Below are positions 43,871 through 54,052 of a stretch of 64,000 nt of DNA, in pieces. The notes below the pieces were generated by a model. That model worked only from the letters and a program-made list of their open reading frames with translations, did not search any database and had not been told where the DNA came from. Each line of letters opens with the position of its first letter. The first letter of the stretch is position 1. Both the position numbers and the translations under genes were made by a program. Source of the stretch: Ulva prolifera (taxonomy: Eukaryota > Chlorophyta > Ulvophyceae > Ulvales > Ulvaceae); the NCBI GenBank assembly GCA_023078555.1, contig CM041203.1, positions 4,796,538-4,860,537 of the forward strand, in the 5' to 3' direction.

Positions 43871-44446
43871 ATGGCCTCGACTTACACTGCGCAGCAGCTG
43901 ATCGATGCTTTGAATCTCATTCCTCATCCCGAAGGCGGCTATTTCTGCGAAACGTACCGGGCGGGAGCCCCGCCGATGGAGAGCAAGGGGCGAACAGATG
44001 ACCGCGGGCTAACCTGCGATACTACATTGCGCGACAGCACGGATGCACCATCAAGGACAGCAGTTCGCAACAAGATAACATCCATCTACTATATGTTGAC
44101 GGAGGATAGCCCGACGCAGGTGTTTGCTTGCAACCAGAGTGACATCGTGCACAACTGGCACAGTGGTGGCCGGCTCGAGTACACAATTGTGCACGAAAAT
44201 GGCAAGGTAGAGCGACAGGTGCTGGGGCCAAATGTTCTGGAGGGTGATGTGTTTCAGCTACCCGTCACCGGCCGCGGGCTTGCGTACAAGGCTGCACGCT
44301 TGCTTGAGGGCGAGTACGTGCTCCTGGGGGAGTCCGTAGCGCCAGGTTTTGACTACATAGATATGGTCATGATCTCTGCGGAGCAGTTGAAAGCTAGGCT
44401 TGGGGATGCTGCTGATGCTGAACTGCTTGCCTTCACGAGTTCGTGA
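43871..44446 (+). CDS. Cupin_5/DUF985 protein, paralog 3
   Basis: Single exon, 191 aa. The open frame extends upstream to 43478, but the ATG at 43871 (MASTYTAQQLIDALNLIP) aligns with both paralogs and follows a shared upstream block, so it is preferred. Motifs: HPEGGYFCETYRAGAPP, YYMLTEDSPTQVFACNQSD, VHNWHSGG, LGPNVLEGDVFQ, APGFDY. Compared with paralog 2, the Tyr of VHYW is Asn and two extra residues (GR) lie before GLAYKAARL. The frame is intact, so it is presumably expressed. Same uncharacterised family. Confidence 0.85.
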   Translation: MASTYTAQQLIDALNLIPHPEGGYFCETYRAGAPPMESKGRTDDRGLTCDTTLRDSTDAPSRTAVRNKITSIYYMLTEDSPTQVFACNQSDIVHNWHSGGRLEYTIVHENGKVERQVLGPNVLEGDVFQLPVTGRGLAYKAARLLEGEYVLLGESVAPGFDYIDMVMISAEQLKARLGDAADAELLAFTSS

Positions 44447-45694
44447 CCAGCTGCGCACTGGGACGATTCGCAGCGTGAACAGGTTACCTCGGCGTGCATA
44501 ACATGATTTAATGGAAACATAGCAAGCATGCAGTTGATCAAGACACGTCCAGACTGTGCACATATGCCCTGGTATCACGGCAGTTGCGTGAGTGGTGCTT
44601 GGGCGCATGTACAAGTTGACAGATGCAAGTACGGCAAAGTACACCTGGAGGCACTGAGCCGTATCGTATGTGTGTAACTTACAAGAACCAGAATTCCGAT
44701 TCTGTACACATTACCTCTGGAAAGCTGAGACTTGCAGGACACTCATAATCCCGCACTGCCATCCGAGGAAACAGCAACAGCACAGCGAACAGTCAACTTG
44801 AATCTGCTTGATGCACATCATGCGACCGTGGGTGTATGCATCTGAGTGCTCGGACACGCAGCCCTGCGCAACACTACGCCACCCTTGGGCCACAGCCAAC
44901 CTCCATTCCTGGCGAGATAAGGTGGAGCTGCGTGGATCCGCAGGTTATAGGGGCAACGCACACGTTTACAGACCTGACACTAAAACCGAGCACACGCGCC
45001 GTCAGTGGCGCCCCCTCACATTGGCCAAGCATCTGGCGGCACCACACCAAATCACACCATCCCTTCGCAAGCACGTGCGATTCCACCCTCGCCGTCTGAT
45101 ACTGCCAACACAGTGTCTAGCACAAACCCAGCAGCACAGTGCTGCTCTCCCTTTCCAGCATGACTCTGCTGGGGGTGGGCCTGTGTCAAGGCGGACTATG
45201 CAAGCCCAGCACAAGGGCCTCGCTATGGTGATTTTTTTGGGATTATTTTTGCTGGGGACCCTTCGCGTTTTTGCTGGGGACCCGCCGTCCACAAAGGCAT
45301 GCGGCGCACATCGGAGCAACAAGGCGAGACGATACCTGACATCTAGGCGGCCCAGGGTGTGAACACACGTCCACGCGCCAGCGACTCCTCGACACCGCAC
45401 ACGTACCGAGGGTGCTCCGGCTCAACGACCACACCCTCACCCTGCAGACAGCAGAACAGACCCCAAGACAAGACGCCATACCATACCAAGGCACCGCCGG
45501 CCACGCGCCCACACTCACGCAGGCCTTGCGCGATCCCCAGGGTATTATGCCATCACACCCGCAAATGCGACGAAAAACTCGCGCCTTCCGCACGACGGGC
45601 GCACACAATGGCGCACACAGCGGATCCTCTTCTCCCGCGGACGCCTTGCACAGCAGGCGATTCGCGGCACCGCGGAAGACACCGCCGCGGCTCC
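44447..45694. other. Spacer between cupin 3 and the RRM gene
   Basis: Convergent 3' flanks of cupin 3 and the RRM gene. Includes a short repeated stretch TTTTTGCTGGGGACC near 45245-45285. A TTACA at 44966-44970 could be a minus-strand TGTAA signal about 725 nt past the RRM stop (weak). No gene seen. Confidence 0.45.
44673..44677 (+). terminator. Putative TGTAA polyadenylation signal, cupin 3
   Basis: TGTAA 227 nt after the stop, matching the position after paralog 2. Confidence 0.4.
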
Positions 45695-48600
45695 TCAGCT
45701 CTTCGCGGTGTGGACTATGAGCATGCGGGAGTGGCCCGGCAGCGCCATGCGCTGGTTGACCGTGCTCATCGCCGCCGCCGCCTGGTCCTCGTGCGCATAC
45801 GTCACGAAGCCGCAGCCGCGGCTCGCGCCCGAGCCGTCGCTCTTGCGCAGCACCTTGCACTCCACCACCTCCCCAAACTGCCCGAAGAACGCCGTGATCT
45901 CGTCCTCCGTTGCCGAGAACGGCAGCTGCCCAACAAACAGCTTCCACGGGCACTTGCGCATGTCCCCGCCGCCGGCCGCGGCCGCGGACGGCGGCGGCGC
46001 GCCGCCGCCGCCACCTCCGCTGCCGCCCATCCCATACATCCCAGCTCCTCCCACCCCCGGTGACCCCCCTCCCATCATGCCCGCCCCCATCGCCATCGGG
46101 GCCATACCCCCGCCCATCCCACCTCCGCCATGCATGCCGTAATCATTCCGCATGCCGCCCATGGCACCCATGCCGCCACCGCCCATACCGCCACCGCCCA
46201 TGCCGCCGCCCATGCCACCACCACCCATGCCGCCGCCCATCTGATCGCCATACATACCATGGCCGCCACCCATCTGCATCGGCGCGTACCCACCAGGCGC
46301 CATTCCCATGCCGCCCATGCCACCACCCATGCCCCCCATGCCACCCATCATCGGCTCCTCCTGCTGCCCCCACATGCCCATCCCACCCTGAGCCTCCCGA
46401 TACCCCCCGCCGTACCCGCCTCCGTAGCCATCGCCGCCGTAGCCGCCGCCGCCACCATACCCCCCACCGGCAGCGCCATAGCCGCCTCCACCAGCACCGT
46501 AGCCGGCGCCTCCGCCATAGCCTCCGCCGCCGAAACCGCCGCCCATCCCGCGCATCGTACCCATTGCACCCATGGTGCCTCCGCGCATCGATCCCGGGCC
46601 GGCGCCAGCCTGCATGCCGACAGCGGCGTGTGTGCGAGGCTCGCAGCGGCGCACTCGCCTCAGGGCTACTCACTGTGGTCCACTGCCCCGGGGAACAGCT
46701 GGAAGTACTACCTGCTGAGAGCAAACGCAGGCGCTATATGTGATGCCATGATGCATGCGCTGCAGAGCAGGTCCACCGCGCACACTCGTGTCGAAGCAGC
46801 GCCTGCAGCTACACCTCCTGCCGCACGCATGCAGACGGTCGCGTTGATGGCTATGTGGCGCGGACGTCCTGGTCCAGCTGAAGATTCTGGCACTGTGCAT
46901 CTGGTGAAGGGGGAAAAGCGGGGGGGGGGGGGGGGGGTCAAACAAGCGGGGTTGCTTGTGCCAGAGCAGTTTACGATGACGACCCATAGCTGCAGTGCAG
47001 GACGCGGCGCGGCGTGGCCTCATACGGTAGCACTCCGCCACCCCCTCGGAACAAGCAGTTTCACAAAGTTGTCGCAACAAACAAAGTGGACCAACAAGGT
47101 GGACAGCATCACACAGGCGGCATGTTACACTGCCTTGCATGCATCATCTGGCTGCAGCATGTAGCCAGGTGAATGCGTGCAAGGCAGTGTGTACACATCA
47201 CCCCCCAGAAGCTATACTGCAGGCGCTGCAATGGTGATAGGAGGGCGCAGGAGTGGAGAGCAGCACGTGCATCACCGACGTCAATCAAGCGACATCCATC
47301 AGCTGAGAGCGGAGCAGGGGGACAGACAGAACGCACCCCGCCGAGGTTCATGCGTTTGCTGAGAGCCGAGGCCTCTGCCTCACTGCCGCGCTTCATGCCT
47401 ACGCCGGACCCGTTGGCGGGTGGCTTCGTTTTGGCCTTGCCGTCCGCAAACTTCACCACGAGCGGGTTGGCGGCGCCGGCCGTCTGCATGCCATTGAGGC
47501 CCTCCATGGCCGCTTCTGCTGCCGCCCACTTCTCAAACATCACGAAGGCGATGTTTGCTGCAGGCAGAGCGGGGGTGGTGTAGCTGGGGGGGAATGATGG
47601 GGGCAAATCTGTAAATCAAGTGCAGATGCAAGGGCACTGGCTCACATGGCCATTCTGACCGAGCCGGGCTGCAGAAGAATATTCATGTCGTGAGCCTGAA
47701 TGGTGCAAGTATGTTGGAGCAGTGAGGCCATCAGCATGGCTGGAGGTGGTGCTGGCTACAGTGGTGTCACGGGACTCGCACAAAGACGACCGAAGACACA
47801 CGCCAAGGTGAGGCATGATGCTTCTTGCGAGGGGACGGACACTGTGGGGATGATGGGTTGCAGGGCGCGAGCACTGCGAGACTCTCTGGCACGGGCTTTG
47901 CAACAAGCAGTCGACCACGACATGGCACATTGTGCCGACGGAACATGCAGCTGCAGGCAGTATTGACACACAGGAGCATTCGACAAGAGTTTCATGTGAC
48001 GTTGGTCCTGTCACAGGGCCAGGTCAAACCAGACACACCTGCCTTGGGATTGCGTTTAACGACTATGGACACGATGGACCCATATGGCTCAAACCAGCCG
48101 CGCACTTCTGTATCAGCTAACTCTTTCGGGATCTGCATGCTCGACGACGTCCTGTCACGAGCTGCAAACGTCGTCACGGCCACACCACAGCGACAGCCGC
48201 ACACGGCGGTATCAGCAGCACTGCGCTCCTTGCACAACGCAACCTGTCACCTTGCACTGGCCAGTGCCACAGTAGACAGCCCTGGAACCACAGAAATGAA
48301 CTGCTGACTGCACCACGTACAGTACGAGAAGCGAGTTGACCCAGACGCCGACTGTCTCGCAGACGATGCCGGTACATGTCACCACCAGCGCATGGGATCC
48401 TGGACATCCTTATCTTGCCTGAAAAATATCAGGCTCTCCAGCATAAAGGCCAGCGATGGGGCTGGGGGCAGATCCCGGAGATCTGAATTGCCTGGACTTG
48501 CAACGACGACGCGGAGACACCCCGCACCTGGCCAACGAATAGCTTTTTAGGAAATATTCCTCTAGCATCGTCTCCTTTTGGAGGATCGGCAAATCTCACC

Positions 48601-48851
48601 ACGAGGGGTTTCTGCCCGCCAAGGCTGCAAGTCCCTTGCAACGTCTCTACAGCAGACTCAGCCTGGGCCCATTTGGCAAAAGTCACCATTGCGAATCTCC
48701 TGGAGTCGGATTTTCGCGGAATGGTCACAGATTGCACCTCCCCGTGGGTTTGCATCAGGTCCCTGAGCTGCTCTTCTGTGCTCTCAACTGGCACTTGGCC
48801 GACGAAAACTTTCGGCTCAGGAGCCACAGCATTTTGCGAGTCATCTGGCAT
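45695..48851 (-). CDS. Three-RRM RNA-binding protein, Bruno/CELF-like, 4 exons
   Basis: Exons 48851-48528, 48132-48039, 47557-47337 and 46609-45695 (1554 nt, 517 aa); phases agree (0, 1, 0). RRM1 (residues ~12-95) has RNP2 KVFVGQVP and an RNP1 position reading RRFAMVTF. RRM2 begins KKLFVGQIPKEL, is interrupted by two introns, and has IAFVMF at RNP1. A ~210-residue Gly/Met-rich low-complexity linker follows (GGG and MGGGM units, some Tyr). RRM3 ends the protein with WKLFVGQLPFSAT and SRGCGFVTYAHE. Two RRMs, a long linker and a C-terminal RRM is the CELF/Bruno layout. Such proteins bind U/GU-rich RNA and control splicing, translation or decay. The linker could drive condensate formation (inference). 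The ATG at 48851 is the first in frame; the frame upstream offers only GTG. Confidence 0.88.
46920..46937. repeat. Homopolymer run of 18 G
   Basis: Lies in RRM-gene intron 3, where it reads as an 18-base C run on the coding strand. Confidence 0.8.
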
Positions 48852-50998
48852 AATGCAGAAATATTGACAGATCACGCGGAGACGAACATTCAGTGCCGAC
48901 GTGAATGGCGCATGCAGGGCTGAGGTCGCGCGTGACGCGGTGTCATAAAAGCTAAGAAAAATGCGGAATCACGAAAGTGGGATTGTTTGATTTCAACGCC
49001 ATCGATATCCTGTTTCGATGTGTGACACCGTGCACCAGCTTCCGTATGACATGCTTCCGCACCGGTGGCCACAGGCGAATTTGAAGCTCGACGACTCCCG
49101 AGCCAGCTCTGGCGCGCCTCTTGGCATTGAAAGCACGTGGAAGCCAATCGTAACACGCTTTCTAACCAAAGTCCTCGAAATTTTTTATACCTGCATCGAG
49201 GCATGCAAACACTCCCTTTCTCCCACGCATCCTCAGACACTAATGTTCATTGGCTCGCTGCAGAAGGCGCTGCAGTTCGGCATCAAAGAGCCTTGGGCTA
49301 CGTTCATGTGTGTGTATCCCACACTGCATTTTCAACTTCACGCAGCAGCATGCATGTACCACAGCAAGACATGCCACCGTTTGACAGCCATTTCAGCACA
49401 GGCATCTTTCTGACTCTGGATCACAGCGGCAGCACACATGTGCGCTGCCACTGCGACGCACTCCTGATTGACTGCTGAATTTCCACATGCCAAGTGATGA
49501 GGCATCAGAAAAAATATGTGTGTGTACTTAAGTATTTAGCTTCAAGTCCTCATTCGATTCCGGATTTGGGGGCTGGCAATGTTCCTTCACATGTGGCAAT
49601 GTTACTGTGCATGGAAGGCAGAGGCCCTTATAATATATGTATACGGCACCGCACATCCAACTGATCTGGCCCCTTTACCAGGGGCCCCCTTTCCAGTTGC
49701 CCCCTTAAAGGCTTACCTGTTGCTCACAGACAGTCAGGAGGGCACTGCGCCACAGGGAGTAGGAACACGTGTAAACGGTTGGCTGCAACAGGCTTAAAGT
49801 GACTTTCAGGTTGCGTCAGCTGAGCTGCTCTGTCTAATCACGCGGGAATATTGATGGCGCAAAGTAGATTGATGGCGCAAAGCTGTTTGCCGCTGCCACA
49901 TAGAAGATGGCACTGCTTCGTTCCATATGAAACAATGAAGAAGCGCTGCAGTAGTTTTCGGTGCACTGCTGCCCGGGTCGTGGGCTCGTTGCGTCTGTTG
50001 CGTCGCTCGATAGTCTTCCATGGGCCAAGGCATTCATGCACGGCATCACGGCACACCTTCAACATACGTACGTTGGTTCCGATGCACATCGACACCATGC
50101 CGTGCCCTCGGTAGAATCTAAAACCACTACGTAGCTGAGCCTTTCGCACTGAGCGTAAGCGCTTTGATTCGCTGTCCTGATCAGTGCCTGCCGATCGACA
50201 CTAGGCCACTCCGTGGCACCTGCTCATCAGCACTGCTGCTACGGCTGATATTTGACGCACAGCGATTTTTGACGGTGATTATGTGAATGTATCGGCTGCT
50301 GTGCACGCGTTGTGGCGGTGTTGCTGATGCACGAAAGCCTCCCTGCACGTCTCTGTGACATATGCTGGATCTACATGGACAAATCCAACGCCTGATCAGA
50401 AGCTGTGGCAACTCAGTACATTTGAAGCTCATTCATCATTCGTTCATGCTGCAGAAGGTAATTTGTTGTCCAGAATGTTGCGCACTGGTGCCTTGCAGCC
50501 CTGGCACTCTGCACCACAGTTCATTTCTGTTCTCGATCTCAAAGAGCCTCGCACGTGCTTCACCGACCAACCCATGCCAAGCCATTGTCCACGATCCATC
50601 CAGTAAACATGCTGCATGCAAACAGGATTACACCACAGGCTGGTCAGTACACATCTCCGGTTCGACTCTGTTAGCTAAGGCCACTCAACACAGTCCCGGT
50701 GGAGGTCATAGCTACTTCTCACTCCACCAACACATCCAGGAGTTCAGATTATCAGACGAGTGGCCAGGGGCGCCCCTCAGGCGCCTTCACACTGCCACGC
50801 CTGCTGACACAGGCCCCTTCCTCTACATCATCTGGCACCTCTCAACAACGGCCCCACACTTGGCATGCTACACACACAACCGCCGCACCGCGCCATTAAC
50901 ACATCTAACTCAGCATACATCTGGAGAGCTCGTCCCAACTACGAGACGGGCATCGGAGCGGGCGCCGGCGTGGACCAGTCCCACAGCCCCTCCTCCAC
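48852..50998. other. Spacer: RRM promoter side and diverged start of duplicated unit 1
   Basis: From about 48980 on it is recognisably related to 58320-59975 (shared blocks such as CACCGGTGGCCACAGGC and TGCTCACAGACAGTCA), but with many changes. No exon is supported. The last ~300 bp from 50699 belong to the nearly identical block shared with 59975 onward. Confidence 0.5.
50628..50632 (-). terminator. Putative TGTAA signal, duplicated gene copy 1
   Basis: TGTAA on the minus strand, 370 nt past the stop at 51002. Its counterpart at 59897-59901 is kept although the surrounding sequence has diverged, which supports function. Confidence 0.45.
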
Positions 50999-51001
50999 CG
51001 A

Positions 51002-54000
51002 TCAATGACGCAACATCAGGGCGTTGACTGCCTGCCCAGACGACGCCGCGGCGAGCGCCGCGATGTACTCCTCCGCCGGCAGCGACTCCAGGTGCGCGGC
51101 GGCGAGGCGTCCCGCCTCCTGCGTCGAAGGCGCCCACGGGCAGCAGATGCGTTCGCACTCGGCCTCCACCTGCCCACACTCCCGGCACAGCTCCGGCTCT
51201 GGCGGCCCCTGCGGCACAGCTGCCTCGCAGATGTGGGCCTCCCTCGCATACGTCGGCTGCGGCGGCGCTGCGCTCGAGGAAGCACCCACCGTCGCCGCCA
51301 GCGAAGACCGTCCGGCAGGCAGGGTCTGCGCCGCAGTGGCCACAGGTGCGGCCCGACATAGGCCCCCCAACCTCTGCGCACCACCCTCACGACCGCCCCA
51401 GAACTGCTGCCGTGCCACAGGGGCGGCCGCTTCCGGCAGTGCCATCCGCTTGGCGGCGGCCGCTCGCGGCTCCTCAACCCCCTCTCCGCGGCTTCGCTTC
51501 GCTCCCTGAGTCGCCGATCCCGCGCCCGCCATTGTGATGGCGGCGGGTGGAGGCACTTGCATCACATGTGCGGCCTGGCGCTGCGCGGTCGGGGCGCCAC
51601 CCGGACCCTGTTCGGCGGAGAGGCCTGCACATGCAGCGACATGGATGAGGTGAGTGCGCACAGTTTGTTTCCTTTGTCAATGGTTTACAGTACAGATCGA
51701 AGCATGCTGGGCATGCGTTGTTCGCGAGCCGGAAGGGGTGGCCCTGGCGCGCCATACTCTGTACAAAGTGTGCATGGTACTCACGGCTTGTTCCCCTGAA
51801 CACCGTACGGCTACACGTGTCCGTGTGTGTTCCTTTGTGCGTTGAGGACCACGCCGTATCCTCTACGGCCATGCAAGCGTGAGCATGCGAACGATGCGTA
51901 GGCAACGCTGCGAACAGAATCTCAACATCCGTGTGTGTCCTGATCGTCCTGATCACAGCATCGGCATTCCGCTCGGACACATCGCAGTGCGATTTCCACT
52001 GCGCTGACAATCGCAAGTATACACCCCTACTGATTCCTGTTTAGAGCCAGTGCCATCCCATATGCAGGCACTCATGTAAAAAGGTGGCGCACCGTGCGTG
52101 ATGTAAACAGCAGCAGGCGCCTGCGGAAGCGGCTGTAGCGCCAGGATCACATTAGCTGGCTGCGTCTCGAAACCACCTCGTGATCGCCGGGCGCTGTGGA
52201 TGTCCGCATGCATGTCGCCGGTGCTGGGAGCTTGCTGGCCGGGCCCTTGCCTTGTGCCGGGCTTGTCTAATGCCACGGGCTGCGCAGCGGACGGGGCCAT
52301 GGCCGGCGCCTCATGGAGCGGCCAGAGTGTATCTGCACGCGCAGCAGCGGCCATCAGTTCCAGCCAAGCCATGAATTACCGACGGCATGACTGCAGGGCG
52401 TCGATGGTGCTCTGTTGCGACTGCTACATACCCGACACACATGCAGCCGCAGCGTCGCATGCGATGGCAAGCAGAGCTCCATGGAAGGTAGGATACAGTG
52501 ATGCATACACGCAACCGCAAGGCGCAGCAGCTGCCTGCGGTCGAGGCTCAGATTCGCACCAATCGCCTGGAATGCCTTGGCCGAGGTCCCACGTCCCAGT
52601 TCCGCGTCCGCCCTCTCGCCGAGGCCTCTCAGCAGCGCCCACACCGCCGCGTTCACCCGGGCCACCACGGCGTCATGGCCCTCCGGCGCTGGCGCGCAAA
52701 GAGTCCCCACCAGAGTCCCGATCAAGGCGACCGCCCCGCCGTCCCACGCCGCCGGGTCCGCACCGTCGAAGCCCAAAGCGGCTGCGTGATAACACACCCG
52801 CCTGGTGAGCAAGCTGAGGCTGCCTGTGCAGCTGCAGTTCCGTTCTGCGCTGTCGGCGTGGAGCACGAGTGCGAACTCCGTGGTGGCAAGCAGAGCGGCG
52901 AGGAAGTAGCGCTGCTGGGGTGTCCACTTGGGCGCGTGCTCCGCCGCGATCCGCGCAATGGTGTCCGGGATGTCTGCCAGCTCGAGTACAGCGCGGCGCA
53001 TGGTGCCAGAGGCGTCGTCGGGCTGGTCGTCAGAGGTCGAGGCAACCGCCTGCATATGCGCTTGCCAGAGTTGGTGTCACATCTGAGGGGTTCGAACAAG
53101 AGGGCAACATGGGCAGAGGTGCAGGCCACACACATGCGAATGGCAGACGATTCTGTACTCAGGACCAGGCTTCAGATTTAGCTGAATCTTCCAAAGTAGA
53201 CATGGCCAGAGCTACAGGTGGACGAGTGCAGGCTGAACGCTTTCATGCAAGGGGTTGGATCCGCATGATGGGCATTGTGGAAGCAAGTCGCACGAGGCGC
53301 GTCTGCGAGCATGAGGGTGGCCGCCGCCGCATTGCTTGAACTGTGAGATGCTCGATTGCCAGCATGCATTGCAGGGCAACGGCATGCAGGCGGGCCACAC
53401 CTGCTGGTACACGATCTTGTGACCCACAAGTATCACCTGCAGGTCGCACAGGGCCTTGAGCATGCGCCGCCGGGCCGCCTCTGAGTCGCCTCCGCTGCCC
53501 GCGTACTCGCCGAAGCTCCTATCGCGCAGCACGCGCGCGTCTTCTTGCAGGTGGCCGTGCCGCCACTGCACCTGCAGCTCGACCAGAATTCATATTAGGG
53601 TTGCGCACTACCACCTGGGCGTATGGCTGGAGTCCGGGGGATGATCCTCATCAGTTCCCGAATTCATTGCGCTCGAGGCACTGGTTAGACACTTTGTTGA
53701 ACGAAAGCTGTCTGCCCATTCTTACGCTTGCGGCTGTAACTGTGGAGCAGAGTATCACAAATGCCGTTATGGCAATCCAGTGATATGGCCGCTATACCAC
53801 TGGATTGCCACAAAAGTTGGGTTCGTGGTATCTCTGTCACATCGGTGGTGGTATCTCTGTCATAGACAGGCTCAAATTTGACATCGCTTCGGCATCCAGC
53901 CCTGCTTTTGCATACATGCACATCAACTGTACGGTGCACTCTCGCATGCATGGATGTTGATCACCACGCCCGAGCGGGGGAGCTCACCTGCTGCGGCGGC

Positions 54001-54052
54001 GCCGCCCTCGTGGTGACAAGCCTGACGGGGGTGTTGATGCGTGGGGGCAGTC
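51002..54052 (-). CDS. Unrecognised multi-exon gene, copy 1 (5' end not found)
   Basis: Exons found: 54052-53988, 53571-53437, 53049-52509, 52332-52093, 51624-51002 (stop at 51002). Phases agree throughout, giving about 534 residues; at least one upstream exon is missing because the first begins in phase 1. I recognise no family. Visible: LPPRINTPVRLVT at the start of the known part, a charged helical stretch, then a ~180-residue Ala/Leu-rich helical region (WTPQQRYFLAALLATTEFAL). A Pro/Gln-rich segment follows, then a basic, nuclear-signal-like GAKRSRGEG...AAKRM, a Cys cluster CRECGQVEAECERICC (C-x2-C-x6-C-x3-CC, possible zinc site) and the end NALMLRH. Nuclear localisation is only inferred. 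The copy at 60278-63294 has identical exon lengths. The exon 3 donor (GT ATGC) is the least certain junction. Confidence 0.6.
53770..53810 (+). repeat. Palindromic mini-element, copy 2, absent from unit 2
   Basis: Arms TGGCAATCCAGTG and CACTGGATTGCCA around a GGCC-centred core. Lies in the intron between the first two known exons of gene copy 1. Duplicated unit 2 lacks it at the matching site near 63078, so it arrived or was lost after duplication. Confidence 0.75.

Noticed and set aside
45910..47164. Plus-strand frames of 277 and 344 codons, His/Pro/Ala-rich
   Set aside because: Antisense shadow of the Gly/Met-rich exon of the RRM gene.
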